Assembly (NCBI RefSeq): GCF_024305245.1
Contig: NZ_JAMWYX010000004.1
Span: 124,001 to 188,000, forward strand
Length of the DNA: 64,000 nucleotides
From: Erythrobacter sp.
GTDB taxonomy: Bacteria > Pseudomonadota > Alphaproteobacteria > Sphingomonadales > Sphingomonadaceae
Direction of reading: 5' to 3'
Part shown: in pieces, positions 54,795-64,000 of the stretch
How positions within the stretch are numbered: the first letter of the stretch is position 1
How the letters are laid out: each line of letters opens with the position of its first letter
Notes under the pieces: generated by a model
Seen by the model: only the letters and a program-made list of their open reading frames with translations
Told to the model about the DNA's origin: nothing
Databases searched by the model: none
Program-made: the position numbers and the translations under genes

Positions 54795-57701
54795 TCAGTT
54801 CTCGATCAGCACGAATGGTGCCCAGATCGCAGGATGGCTTGCGCCTTCCATCCCGCTATCGCCAATCAGCGCCAGCTGCGCCTGCCGCAGCGCCCCCGCC
54901 CGGCTTTCGCCCGCGTTCACCGCCTCAAGCGTCCGCACGCTGAGCCAGGCCGCCGCATCGTCGCGCACCCGCCAGTGCGACAGCAGCAGCGCGCGCGCCC
55001 CGCTTTGCGCGAAGGCGGTCGCCAGCCCCGAATAGGACGGCGCGCCGTCGCTGGCCCCGCTGGCGGTGTTACAGGCCGACAGGATCACCCAGTCGGCATC
55101 GATCGTCAGCTGCGCAATCTCGCTTGCGCCCAGCAGCCCGTCCTCGCCTGCGGTCGGATCGCTGGTGCCGAGCAGCAGTGCAGGCTCCCACAGGCCCGTC
55201 ATTTCGCCTGCCACCAGCCCGTGCGTGGCGAAGGCCAGCACGTCGAGCCCGGCCAGATCGGCGCGCTTGAAGCGTTCCTCGGCGGCATCCGGCCCGATCA
55301 GCAGCATACGCCCGTCTGCCGGGAACGCCTCCGCCAACCCGCGCAGCTCCTGCGCCGCAGCGGGCAGGGCGGGCAAATCACCGATCACGCCGCGATCCGG
55401 GCGGCCGCTGCGGAACAGTCCGGCAAGGCGCGGTGCGTTGTCGGCAGAGGCGCCGGGCAATTCCACCCCGCCGACACCGACGAAGCGGCGGCTGCGCTGC
55501 GGCGCGCGCACCGGCTGCTCCGGTTTGAACAGCGCAAGATTGCTCACCACCTGCACGCTCGCTGTACGGACCAGCCAGGGCGCATCGGCGAGCGGCCCAT
55601 CATGCGCCTGCGTGGTCAGCAGGGCGACAGGCAGGCTGGCGAGTCGCTCCCCGCCATGGACCAGCACCCGGCGCGCATCGCCCAGCCCTTGCGGAAGCAG
55701 ATCGCGGAACAGGGCGTGCGCGGTGCCGAGCGGGAAGCTGGTCAGCGCCGGATCGGGCAGATCGACCGCTTCGCGCAAGGCCGCAACCTGCTTGCCCAGC
55801 TGTGCGGTGTCGAGTGTCGTCCAGCGCAAGCTGTCCTTGCCGATCGCCAGCACCCACGTCCGCGCCTCGCCTTCGACCGGGGCGAGCAGCAGGTCACCGT
55901 CCTGCATCCGCGCGCGCAACTGGGCGAGGGTCAGCGGCTGCGGGCGGTAGCGCGCGACGAAATCGGGAAAGCGCTCGGTCAGCTCGGCTTCGGCGGCGCT
56001 GGCGGCGTTGTCGGCGGCGGCCAGCTTTCGCGCCAACCCGTCACGATCGGCGATTTCATCGAGCTGCGCCGCCTCCAGCCGCGCGCGCAGTTCGGCGGTG
56101 GTGCGGGCGAGATCGAGCAGCCGTGCCCTGAGGGCCAACGCCCCATCCTCGTCGCCGCCATCCGCAGGCTGCGCGAATTGCTGCCCGCGCGCCAGTTCGG
56201 AGATGTTCGCCAGCTGCATCGAGCGGACCATCCGCTCGTCGTCGGCCAGATCGGCGGCCAGCGCGAGGTAGAGCAGCGCCGCCTCGCGGTGGCGCTGTGC
56301 CTCGCGCACCAGCGCCCCGTCAGACACCGCGAGATCGGCGAGCTTGCTTTCGAGCTTGTCCATCGCCGCGTCGGCGAGCGTGGTCACGTTGGCCACGTCC
56401 TCACCCGTCAACTGACGCAGGCGGGCGAGCAGCATTTCTGCCCAGATGCGGTCTTCGTGGGCCGCGATCAGATCCGATTGCATCACCGGCACCCATCGTT
56501 CCGCCTCGGCGCGGGCAGCCGCAAGATCGCCTTTGCGCAGCAGCCATTCGGCGCGGTACAGGTGGATATGCGCCTGTTCCGCGCTGTCCTGTTCAAGCGC
56601 GGCATCGGCGCTTTCGAGCGATTTGTCCGACAGCGCGAAATAGCGATCCCACTCGCCCCGCCGCGCGGCGAAATCGGCCAGCTCGGCATAGAGATAGGCG
56701 AGCGCGAACGGGTTTTCGACTTCGCCGGTCGCCTCGTAGATTTCGAGCGCGCGGCGGTTCAGTTCTTCGGCGTCGGCCTGCTGTCCGCTCGCCTTCAGTG
56801 CGGTAGCGAGGTTGCGCATGGTGATCGCGGTGCCGCTCGCCTGTTCGCCGACGGTGGCGATCCGTACCGCCATCGATTCGCGCAGCACCGGGATCGCCTC
56901 GCGGAAAATGCGGTTCTCGATCAGGGCATTGCCGAGATTGTTGAGCGCAATGCCGAAGGTGGGGTGTTCGGGCCCGAGATATTCGCGCGCCAGCGCCTCG
57001 GCCTTGCGCGCAGCGACGAGCGCTTCGGCGGTGCGGCCCGATCGGCCCAGCACGCTGGCGAGCGAGGCCATGCGCACGACCGGCAGCGGATTGCCGGGCC
57101 GCACGAAGTCGAGCTGCTGCTCCGCCGCTTCGCGCAGGTAGGGCAGCGATTCCTCGATCCGCCCCTGCCGGTAATAGACATAGCCCAGCCCGAACAGCGA
57201 TGATGACACGGCCTCGCCGCGTTCCCCCTCGATACCGCGGCGGATCGCGAGCGCGCGGCGGTGATCGGCCTCGGCCTCGGCATAGCGCCCGATCGCGGCG
57301 AGGATCGAAGCGCGGTTGTTATAGAACCCCGCCAGTTCATCGGGCGGTGCGCCTCCTGCTTCCAGCAGCGGTCCGGCGCGGCCATAGGCCGCTGCGGCGG
57401 CGTCGAAATCGCGCAGGTAGAAATGCGCGGCGCCCTCGGCGGATTCGAGCAGTCCCAATTCGGTGGCAGGCAGCCCGCCAAGCGCGGTGATGCGGCGGCG
57501 CAGGTCGGCGATTTTGACCAGATCAGCGGCCGGATCGGCTGACGCATCGCCTGCACCGAAGGCCTCGATCTCGGCGATAATAGCAGCCTGTTCGGTGCCA
57601 GTGGCGGCGGTAGGGATATCTTGTGCCAGCGCGGCAGGCGCAGCCAGAATCCCGAACCATAGCGCTGACGGCAAAGCCGCAGCCCGAAACGTAAACGGCA
57701 T
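54795..57701 (-). CDS. exported TPR + CHAT (caspase-like) domain protein
   Basis: Signal peptide MPFTFRAAALPSALWFGILAAPAALAQD; TPR repeats; CHAT: LDVLAFATHGLVAGEMTGLWEPALLL ... DWVILSACNTASGASDGAPSYSGLATAFAQSGARALLLSHWRV. Confidence 0.9.
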   Translation of the reverse strand: MPFTFRAAALPSALWFGILAAPAALAQDIPTAATGTEQAAIIAEIEAFGAGDASADPAADLVKIADLRRRITALGGLPATELGLLESAEGAAHFYLRDFDAAAAAYGRAGPLLEAGGAPPDELAGFYNNRASILAAIGRYAEAEADHRRALAIRRGIEGERGEAVSSSLFGLGYVYYRQGRIEESLPYLREAAEQQLDFVRPGNPLPVVRMASLASVLGRSGRTAEALVAARKAEALAREYLGPEHPTFGIALNNLGNALIENRIFREAIPVLRESMAVRIATVGEQASGTAITMRNLATALKASGQQADAEELNRRALEIYEATGEVENPFALAYLYAELADFAARRGEWDRYFALSDKSLESADAALEQDSAEQAHIHLYRAEWLLRKGDLAAARAEAERWVPVMQSDLIAAHEDRIWAEMLLARLRQLTGEDVANVTTLADAAMDKLESKLADLAVSDGALVREAQRHREAALLYLALAADLADDERMVRSMQLANISELARGQQFAQPADGGDEDGALALRARLLDLARTTAELRARLEAAQLDEIADRDGLARKLAAADNAASAAEAELTERFPDFVARYRPQPLTLAQLRARMQDGDLLLAPVEGEARTWVLAIGKDSLRWTTLDTAQLGKQVAALREAVDLPDPALTSFPLGTAHALFRDLLPQGLGDARRVLVHGGERLASLPVALLTTQAHDGPLADAPWLVRTASVQVVSNLALFKPEQPVRAPQRSRRFVGVGGVELPGASADNAPRLAGLFRSGRPDRGVIGDLPALPAAAQELRGLAEAFPADGRMLLIGPDAAEERFKRADLAGLDVLAFATHGLVAGEMTGLWEPALLLGTSDPTAGEDGLLGASEIAQLTIDADWVILSACNTASGASDGAPSYSGLATAFAQSGARALLLSHWRVRDDAAAWLSVRTLEAVNAGESRAGALRQAQLALIGDSGMEGASHPAIWAPFVLIEN

Positions 57702-57787
57702 GGCGATTGTCCCCCCATTCACCTGCGCCGGGGACGATGCCAGAATTCTGCGGCAAGGCAACTGCGCTTGTACGCGCACCGGCGATG

Positions 57788-58417
57788 TCAGATGCCGAAA
57801 CTGCCCTTCAGCCCGTCGATCACATATTGTGCGGCCAGCGCTGCCAGCAGCACGCCCAGCAGCCTTGTGATGACCGCTTCGACCTTGTCGCCCAGCAGCC
57901 GGATCAGCGGACCCGCCGCCACCAGCGCCGCCGCCGTAATCACCAGCACCGCCGCCAGCGCCGCCAGCACTTCGATCATTTCGGGCAAACCGTCGGCCTC
58001 GTTCATCAGCAGCATGATCGCCGCGATCGCGCCCGGCCCGGCCAGCATCGGCATCGCCATCGGGAACACCGAGACATCCTCGACCTCGGGGGTCGCGGCG
58101 ATCTTCTCGGCGCGTTCCTCGCGGCGCTGGGTGCGCTTTTCGAACACCATGTCGAATGCGATGAAGAACAGCATCAGCCCGCCTGCGATACGGAAGCTGT
58201 CGAGCGCGATGTGCAGCGCGCCCAGCAATTGCTGGCCGAACAGCGCGAAGATCAAGAGGATGATCGCCGCGATAAAGGTCGCGCGCAGCGCCATGTTGCG
58301 CGCCTGCTGGGCGGTCGCGCCCTTGGTCAGCCCGGCATAGATCGGCGCGCAGCCGGGCGGATCGATCACCACGAACAGGGTGATGAAGGCGGACACGAAG
58401 AGCTCGGTAAAGATCAT
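57788..58417 (-). CDS. MarC family membrane protein
   Basis: SAFITLFVVIDPPGCAPIYAGLTKGATAQQARNMALRATFIAA; PLIRLLGDKVEAVITRLLGVLLAALAAQYVIDGLKGSF. Confidence 0.92.
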   Translation of the reverse strand: MIFTELFVSAFITLFVVIDPPGCAPIYAGLTKGATAQQARNMALRATFIAAIILLIFALFGQQLLGALHIALDSFRIAGGLMLFFIAFDMVFEKRTQRREERAEKIAATPEVEDVSVFPMAMPMLAGPGAIAAIMLLMNEADGLPEMIEVLAALAAVLVITAAALVAAGPLIRLLGDKVEAVITRLLGVLLAALAAQYVIDGLKGSFGI

Positions 58418-58427
58418 CGGCGGCGCA

Positions 58428-59189
58428 TCACTGCCCGCCTGCAGGCGTCAGGCTTTGTTCGAACGCCTTCATCCAGCGGCCTTCGTAGAAATATTCGACC
58501 TCGGCATAGCGGGTGCCATCGTCGCGGTGCTCCCAGCGCCAGCGCAAGGTGCCGTCGCGGCTGAGGCGGGCATCGGCCTTGCCGTTTTCGCCGATCGGCA
58601 TGGCAGGCGGCGGCGGTACCGCGCCGTCGCGCGGGCAGGAGGCGACCAGGCCCAGCACCGCGTCGATCGAGGTGACGACGATATCGCCGTCGTCGAACTG
58701 CTTTCGCGGCGGTGGCTGCGGCACGTCCGGCCCGCCCGCATCGAAGACATAGCGATATTCGCCGTCCGACTGCCGTTCCCATACGGTCACGAAATTGCCG
58801 ACCATGCCCTCGGGATCGCGATATCGCCCCTGACTCACCGCCATCGCTCCGTCGCAGCTGATCGCTACGGCGCGCGGCTCCCACTGCACCGCTTCGGCGG
58901 GGTCAGCCTGACCGGCGAGGAAGGCGTCGACCGTAACCGGGCCGGAAGGCGCATGGATCAGCGCGCCGGGCGCCGCGAACTGGCGAAAGGCGGTCCATTG
59001 GCCCTGTTCCTGCGCGGCGCGGGCAAAGGCGATTTCGGCAGCGACAACGGTGCTCGGTTGCGCCGCGCCCGGTGCGCTCGCCAATGCGCGGTTGATCACA
59101 GCGGTCGTCGGCCCCCGGCGCGGTGCGGCGCAGGCGGTAAGCGAGACAGCAAGCGCCCCGATCAGCAGACCCGCCGCAGCGCGCTTCAC
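58428..59189 (-). CDS. putative lipoprotein of unknown function
   Basis: [23 protein letters not shown] lipobox-like N-terminus. Confidence 0.75.
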   Translation of the reverse strand: MKRAAAGLLIGALAVSLTACAAPRRGPTTAVINRALASAPGAAQPSTVVAAEIAFARAAQEQGQWTAFRQFAAPGALIHAPSGPVTVDAFLAGQADPAEAVQWEPRAVAISCDGAMAVSQGRYRDPEGMVGNFVTVWERQSDGEYRYVFDAGGPDVPQPPPRKQFDDGDIVVTSIDAVLGLVASCPRDGAVPPPPAMPIGENGKADARLSRDGTLRWRWEHRDDGTRYAEVEYFYEGRWMKAFEQSLTPAGGQ

Positions 59190-60103
59190 AGCCCCTCCGG
59201 CGCAGGCAGGCCCGCGTGGTGGTGTGCGGCGATCAGCGTGTTGCGCAGCAGCACTGCGATGGTCATCGGCCCGACCCCGCCCGGCACCGGTGTGATCGCG
59301 CCCGCAACCTCCCGTGCCTCGTCAAAGGCGACATCGCCCACCAACCGGCCCTTTTCCTTGCCCGGTTCGGGCGGCAGGCGGTTGATCCCGACATCAATCA
59401 CGGTTGCGCCCGGTTTGATCCAGTCACCCCGGACCATTTCCGCCCGTCCGACAGCGGCGACCACGATATCCGCGCGCCGCACCAGCGCGGGCAGATCGCG
59501 GGTGCGGCTGTGCGCGATGGTGACGGTGGCGTTGGCATCCACCAGCAGCTGCGCCATCGGCTTGCCGACGATGTTCGACCGCCCGATCACCACCGCATCG
59601 AGGCCCGACAGGTCATTGCCCAGCCGGTCTTTCAGCAGCATGATGCAGCCTAGCGGCGTGCAGGGGACGAAGCCCGGCTGACCCACCGCCAGCCGTCCGG
59701 CGCTGATGACATGGAACCCGTCGACATCCTTGTCCGGATTGATCGCGGCAATGATCGCCTGTTCGTTAAGATGCGCGGGCAGGGGCAGCTGCACCAGAAT
59801 GCCGTCGACTGCCTCGTCCTGATTGAGCCGTTCGATCAGCGACAGCAGCGCAGGCTCGCTGGTTTCGGCGGGCAGGCGGTGTTCGATGCTCGCCATGCCG
59901 GCAGCGGCGCAGGCCTTGCCCTTGGCGCCGACATAGACCTGGCTGGCAGCATCCTCGCCCACCAGCACCACCGCAAGGCCGGGACGCCGCCCGGTGTTCT
60001 GCGCGAACGCCGTGGCCGCCGTGCCGACGCGCGCGCGCAGACCTTCGGCAAAGGCCCTGCCGTCGATCAGAGCCGCGCTGTCCTTCGCCTGTGTCGCCAT
60101 CAA
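59186..60103 (-). CDS. folD: bifunctional methylenetetrahydrofolate dehydrogenase/cyclohydrolase
   Basis: [62 protein letters not shown]. Confidence 0.96.
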   Translation of the reverse strand: MMATQAKDSAALIDGRAFAEGLRARVGTAATAFAQNTGRRPGLAVVLVGEDAASQVYVGAKGKACAAAGMASIEHRLPAETSEPALLSLIERLNQDEAVDGILVQLPLPAHLNEQAIIAAINPDKDVDGFHVISAGRLAVGQPGFVPCTPLGCIMLLKDRLGNDLSGLDAVVIGRSNIVGKPMAQLLVDANATVTIAHSRTRDLPALVRRADIVVAAVGRAEMVRGDWIKPGATVIDVGINRLPPEPGKEKGRLVGDVAFDEAREVAGAITPVPGGVGPMTIAVLLRNTLIAAHHHAGLPAPEGL

Positions 60104-60393
60104 TATGCCCCGGTCAGCCCGATCAGCACGCGGGTCAGGATCTGCAGGCCGAGGATCAGCACCAGCGGCGAAAAGTCGATCGCGCCGGTATTGGGCATGA
60201 TGTTGCGGATCGGGCGCAGCACCGGTTCGAGCAGGCGATTGATCGAGTCGTACACCTGCCGCAGGAATTCGTTGCTGGGGCTCACCACGTTGAAGGCGAA
60301 CAGCAATCCGATCACGAATTGGACGATGATCAGCATCACCAGCACATTGGTGAGCATCACCACGATATCGACGAGTACAGCCAGTCCTTGCAT
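60100..60393 (-). CDS. YggT family membrane protein
   Basis: [60 protein letters not shown]. Confidence 0.93.
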   Translation of the reverse strand: MQGLAVLVDIVVMLTNVLVMLIIVQFVIGLLFAFNVVSPSNEFLRQVYDSINRLLEPVLRPIRNIMPNTGAIDFSPLVLILGLQILTRVLIGLTGAY

Positions 60394-60501
60394 TACATTC
60401 CGTTCCGTTACCGGGGCACCGCGATCGCCGCGCCCTGTGAAGTCCCTCGAAGGCGTATTAGCCTCTTAATACGCCTCGCGCCATAGTGTTCCCGAGCGAT
60501 C

Positions 60502-61425
60502 TCAGGCGCGGACCAGTGTGCCGGCCCCGCGGGCGGTGAAGAATTCGAGCAGCATCGCGTGGCCCACCCGCCCGTCGAGCACCACCGCCGCTTCGCATCC
60601 GGCCTCGACCGCGGCGATGCAGGTTTCCAGCTTGGGCACCATGCCGCCGCGGATCACGCCGTCTTCGCGCAGTTTGGCGATGTCGGCGGGGGTGAGATCG
60701 GTCAGCAGCTTGCCTTCGCCATCGAGCACGCCTGCTACATCGGTCAGCAGGAACAGCCGTGCCGCGCCCAGCGCCGCCGCGATCGCGCCCGCCATGGTAT
60801 CGGCGTTGATGTTATAGGTCGCGCCGTCCGCACCCGGAGCGATCGGCGCGATCACCGGGATCATGCCCGCCGCCACCGCGGTGTCGATCACGCTGGTATC
60901 GACGTGGTCCGGTTCGCCGACGAAGCCGAGATCGACCACGCTTTCGATCAGGCTTTCGGGATCGCGGGTGGTGCGGGTGACCTTGCGCGCGGTCACCAGC
61001 CCGCCATCCTTGCCCGAGATGCCGATCGCTTTGCCCCCGGCCGCCGCGATCCAGCTCACCAGTTCCTTGTTGATCGCGCCCGACAATACCATCTCGGCGA
61101 TCTTGGCGGTCGCCTCGTCGGTCACCCGCAAGCCATCGACGAAGGTGCTTTCCACCCCCAGCCGCGCCAGCATCTGGCCGATCTGCGGTCCGCCGCCATG
61201 CACCACAACCGGATTGATGCCGACCGCTTTCAGCAGCACGATATCCTCGGCAAAGTCGCGCGCGGCCTCTGGATCGCCCATCGCGTGGCCGCCGTATTTC
61301 ACCACGAAGGTGCGCCCAGCATAGCGCTGGAAGTAGGGCAGCGCCTCGATCAGCACTTCGGCTTTCGAAAGGTCGAGCATCTGCGCGGCGGGTGCGCTGG
61401 GCTTGGTTTTGGTCACAGGCGTCAC
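60502..61425 (-). CDS. argB: acetylglutamate kinase
   Basis: [59 protein letters not shown]. Confidence 0.96.
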   Translation of the reverse strand: MTPVTKTKPSAPAAQMLDLSKAEVLIEALPYFQRYAGRTFVVKYGGHAMGDPEAARDFAEDIVLLKAVGINPVVVHGGGPQIGQMLARLGVESTFVDGLRVTDEATAKIAEMVLSGAINKELVSWIAAAGGKAIGISGKDGGLVTARKVTRTTRDPESLIESVVDLGFVGEPDHVDTSVIDTAVAAGMIPVIAPIAPGADGATYNINADTMAGAIAAALGAARLFLLTDVAGVLDGEGKLLTDLTPADIAKLREDGVIRGGMVPKLETCIAAVEAGCEAAVVLDGRVGHAMLLEFFTARGAGTLVRA

Positions 61426-61567
61426 TTTCCCTCGCCCGTTGCGGGCACATCCAATGCCGCGCCCCTAGCGGCTTGGGCGCGCAGTGCAAGGCGGCTTGGT
61501 ACGGGTGTGACCGCGATCTTTGGATTTCAGGGGTTTGGTGCTATGACAATCCTCTCGGAGGTGCTTT

Positions 61568-61726
61568 ATGAGTGACGAACCGATTGCCCAGCCTGACGAT
61601 ACCCCCGCTGATGACGCTCGCCGCAAGGGTGACCGGCGCAAAGGCCAGCAGCCATTCGACGGCCCCGATCGCCGCAAGGACGATCGCCGCTCGGGCGATG
61701 ACCGCCGCACGACCGAGCGCAGCTAG
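61568..61726 (+). CDS. 52-aa Asp/Arg repeat small protein (not in the supplied ORF track)
   Basis: MSDEPIAQPDDTPADDARRKGDRRKGQQPFDGPDRRKDDRRSGDDRRTTERS*; GGAGG SD upstream. Confidence 0.6.
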   Translation: MSDEPIAQPDDTPADDARRKGDRRKGQQPFDGPDRRKDDRRSGDDRRTTERS

Positions 61727-61967
61727 ACCCGGCCTCAAGTCACCCTCCCCCGCGCTGCCGCGTTAAGGCGCAGCGCGTGTAGGAGACACATGAGACACTG
61801 TCCAGGAACCGAAAAACCCGCTCGGCGGATGCGGTGTCCTGCGCCCGCACGATTGGCGCGCAATGGCCGGGTTCGGCAGGCGAGGTGAGGGCGGAGCGGC
61901 AGCATGGCAGCGCGCAGGCTACCCCGGCATGGCGGCAGTAGGAAAGCGCGGGCGGACCCCCTGTGCT

Positions 61968-62432
61968 TCACGGCTGAGCGGGAATGCCCCAGTCATCGTC
62001 GCCCGTGTCGTTGAAGGCGTTCGGATCACCGCCCCATTCGCTGCCATCGACAACGTCCCCGTTCATGCCGTTCGTCACTTCGCGAAAGTCGTCGCCCTCG
62101 CGCGTGTTGAACGGATCGAGCGCACCGGGCGCCGCATCGATGTCGCACCCGGCCTTCTTCAACTCCCGCTCGGCAGCGTTGAGTTTGGCGATCGAGCGCA
62201 GCGCATTGGTTTCGATTTCGGTCGGCATTCCGTCAGCGCTGAAGCCGAGCAGCTTGTCGCGCAGGCCGGGGCAGTGCGGCCCCCAGGCGGCGTTCTTGTT
62301 ATCGGCGATCTCGGCCTGCCGCACGGTTTCCACCGCATTGCGCACCCCCTGCTCGCCGTCGAAGAAGCCGGTGAGGTAAAGCCCCCCGCACACCACCACC
62401 ATGCACCCGCCGAGTGCCTTTGCGAAGAACAT
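61968..62432 (-). CDS. hypothetical protein with one N-terminal TM
   Basis: MFFAKALGGCMVVVCGGLYLTGFFDGEQGVRNAVETVRQAEIADNKNAAWGPHCPGLRDKL... Confidence 0.7.
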   Translation of the reverse strand: MFFAKALGGCMVVVCGGLYLTGFFDGEQGVRNAVETVRQAEIADNKNAAWGPHCPGLRDKLLGFSADGMPTEIETNALRSIAKLNAAERELKKAGCDIDAAPGALDPFNTREGDDFREVTNGMNGDVVDGSEWGGDPNAFNDTGDDDWGIPAQP

Positions 62433-62604
62433 GACCTGCAACCTCCCGTAATCGTCCGGGGGCAATTGTCGGCTGCGAGCGGTGAAGAAACGGTTACGCG
62501 GGGTGCGGAAAAATCCCTGTTTTTGTGACGCTTGCATGACGGGGAGGGGCGCTGCCCCACAACCGCCGCCCTGTCGGCCATCGCACCGACGCTGGAGAAA
62601 ACGG

Positions 62605-62712
62605 GGCCGCAGCCTGCAACGGGTCACGCGCGGCGGGACAAGCCTCGGCGCGGTGCTGGTGAACGAAGGGCTGGCGGAGGAATGGGGCGGGCCGCGCAAG
62701 GCGTGGTGTTAG
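62605..62712 (+). pseudogene. 3' remnant of a staphylococcal-nuclease-like gene
   Basis: GRSLQRVTRGGTSLGAVLVNEGLAEEWGGPRKAWC* resembles the SNase-family C-terminus; no catalytic core upstream. Confidence 0.45.
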
Positions 62713-62730
62713 GGGCGGGGGAGCGCCACC

Positions 62731-62785
62731 CCTTGCTCTCGCCCTTGTCCTCGCCCTCGCCTTTGCCCTTGCCCTCTCCCCAGTC
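62731..62785. repeat. short imperfect pyrimidine-rich repeat (TCGCCCTTG/TCGCCT units)
   Basis: tcgcccttgtcctcgccctcgcctttgcccttgccctctcc. Confidence 0.6.
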
Positions 62786-62789
62786 GCCG

Positions 62790-62865
62790 TCCCGGGCTTG
62801 ACCCGGGATCCCGCTGTTTCTTCACCGCCGCAGAAGGAAGTGGGCCCCCGGATCAAGCCCAGGGA
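62790..62865. repeat. dispersed inverted repeat (CCCGGGCTTGACCCGGGATC ... CCCCCGGATCAAGCCCAGGG)
   Basis: Imperfect inverted arms of the common 'cccgggcttgacccggg' intergenic repeat type. Confidence 0.65.
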
Positions 62866-62872
62866 GGCGCTT

Positions 62873-63601
62873 TTATGCAGTCCCAAAAAGTGGGCCCGGC
62901 CCCATAGTTTCGCCACGCCGGCCTTTTGCTGCTGACGCGAGAACCTCGTGCCAAATTTCATAAGTCTGGCGAACGTCGGCAATGATTTCGTCGTATGTGA
63001 ATAAATCAGTCTCAGAACACTCAAAGACTTCAATTTCACGAGCAACAGTATTTTTGTAACGCCAAATTTGCAGGCCGAGGCGCGAGAGGTCTGGATTATT
63101 TTCTTTCCAGCGCTGGTGCATGAAAGATAAAGCTGTGCGTCGGCCTATTCCCGTCAAAGGATCGGTGCGCCGAAGGTCAGGGAACGCGGCAACTATCTTG
63201 CCGTTAGGGTAAGCCATCAGCAAAGGCATACCAAATTCATATGCATGCCCGAAGGGCAGAATGAGATGCCGAACATCTTCGCGGAACGCGACAATCTTGT
63301 TTTCCATTGCAAAACTGTGCGTTGATCTAGCAATAGGAAGATTCATCGCCAGCAAATCTTCATTCCCCTTGCATGCTTTTGCGACGACAGCTTCCAGCAT
63401 TTCCAAGGACGTTGCATCCTGTGCTTCGGCTATAAGTGGAAGTTGCAGGTTTACCGCATCGGCATTCGAGCGCCGGAACGGCTCATAGGAGCCGATAATT
63501 TGCTTCGGGCGCTCAATGTTCGTCAAGCGCGCAAGCTTCGTTTCGACAGGCTTGAAGGCGAGATTGACTATATCTGTTTCAGTAAGGCGACGACTCTTCA
63601 T
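62873..63601 (-). CDS. unknown-function protein (242 aa), candidate toxin/partner of the upstream Panacea-domain gene
   Basis: MKSRRLTETDIVNLAFKPVETKLARLTNIERPKQIIGSYEPFRRSNADAVNLQLPLIAEAQ...; SD GGAG; overlaps upstream gene stop by 23 bp; AT-richer than flanks. Confidence 0.8.
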   Translation of the reverse strand: MKSRRLTETDIVNLAFKPVETKLARLTNIERPKQIIGSYEPFRRSNADAVNLQLPLIAEAQDATSLEMLEAVVAKACKGNEDLLAMNLPIARSTHSFAMENKIVAFREDVRHLILPFGHAYEFGMPLLMAYPNGKIVAAFPDLRRTDPLTGIGRRTALSFMHQRWKENNPDLSRLGLQIWRYKNTVAREIEVFECSETDLFTYDEIIADVRQTYEIWHEVLASAAKGRRGETMGPGPLFGTA

Positions 63602-64000
63602 GGGGTTCTCCAGAACGGGGTGAATTTTCAATTGAAACCTTATGATGACGAAAGTTATCTTTGATACTTTGGTTCGTAATCCTAAGGCCGAATGTTCTCC
63701 CCCCATCCGGACCTCTTGTAATTAACTCCCACGGGCTATTCTTGGCGTGAGAAAGTTCGACCAACCTTCCTGGGCTCAAGTTGAAAAACGGTGCCGCATG
63801 GTCGAGTATTTTTTGCTTTATCGCATCATCTACTGATGGGTAAGCAATCTCTTCTCTTTTGGTAAATATGTCCCTTTGAGTAGCCCTTGAGTTTATTGGC
63901 GATGAGCCAAATTTTTTGAAAGAATCATAAACTGAAATACTAACGGGCCCATACTGCCAAGCCTCAAAACTTCCCGCAAGGAGGGGTGTTTCTTCCTCCA
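63579..64000 (-). CDS. Panacea-domain (DUF4065, SocA-like) antitoxin, 5' end outside window
   Basis: Frame open to window edge: EEETPLLAGSFEAWQYGPVSISVYDSFKKFGSSPINSRATQRDIFTKREEIAYPSVDDAIKQKILDHAAPFFNLSPGRLVELSHAKNSPWELITRGPDGGRTFGLRITNQSIKDNF... Confidence 0.85.
   Translation of the reverse strand, partial: EEETPLLAGSFEAWQYGPVSISVYDSFKKFGSSPINSRATQRDIFTKREEIAYPSVDDAIKQKILDHAAPFFNLSPGRLVELSHAKNSPWELITRGPDGGRTFGLRITNQSIKDNFRHHKVSIENSPRSGEPHEESSPY

Noticed and set aside
54834-57203. 789-aa plus-strand ORF antisense to the TPR-CHAT gene
   Set aside because: Mirror frame of a GC-rich coding gene; Arg/Ala/Gln-rich translation without domains.
61727-61967. Short ORFs between the 52-aa protein and the 61968-62432 gene
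   Set aside because: No start/SD/domain support; treated as non-coding.

Overview
High-GC alphaproteobacterial chromosome segment; gene content, dispersed repeats and general-stress components suggest Sphingomonadales/Erythrobacteraceae (inference). Read left to right: (i) catabolic and housekeeping genes (acyl-CoA dehydrogenase, phosphotransferase, M48 protease, aldehyde dehydrogenase, GST, mtnP, DUF418, putA); (ii) a metal-resistance island (~13.1-22.4 kb) with YnfA-like, two CDF transporters, a CzcCBA RND system with a CzcI-like His/Cys-rich protein, an SRPBCC-DUF3703 fusion and a MerR regulator with a clear 19-bp-spacer operator/promoter; (iii) dcd, a saccharopine-dehydrogenase-like protein and a ZnuD-like TonB receptor; (iv) a long stress/envelope/DNA-repair cluster (~27.4-52.9 kb) with DUF3008, DUF2383/PA2169-like, DUF202, PRC-barrel, MscS, SDR, a GT-Glf fusion coupled to a glycoside hydrolase, Ku-MgtC-LigD, HWE kinase plus response regulator, two Crp/Fnr regulators, hemerythrins, OtsA, NepR-like/EcfG-like, GlsB and an orphan SdhD-like protein; (v) tRNA-Gly(GCC), a thioredoxin-TPR protein, a secreted TPR-CHAT protein, folD and argB; (vi) an AT-richer right end. 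There, a 5'-truncated Panacea (DUF4065/SocA-like) antitoxin gene, missed by the ORF track beyond its last 66 codons, overlaps by 23 bp a gene of unknown function: a candidate PanA-type toxin-antitoxin or defence operon. It is bordered by a dispersed repeat and a nuclease-gene remnant. All calls come from reading the sequence and supplied translations; no searches were run.
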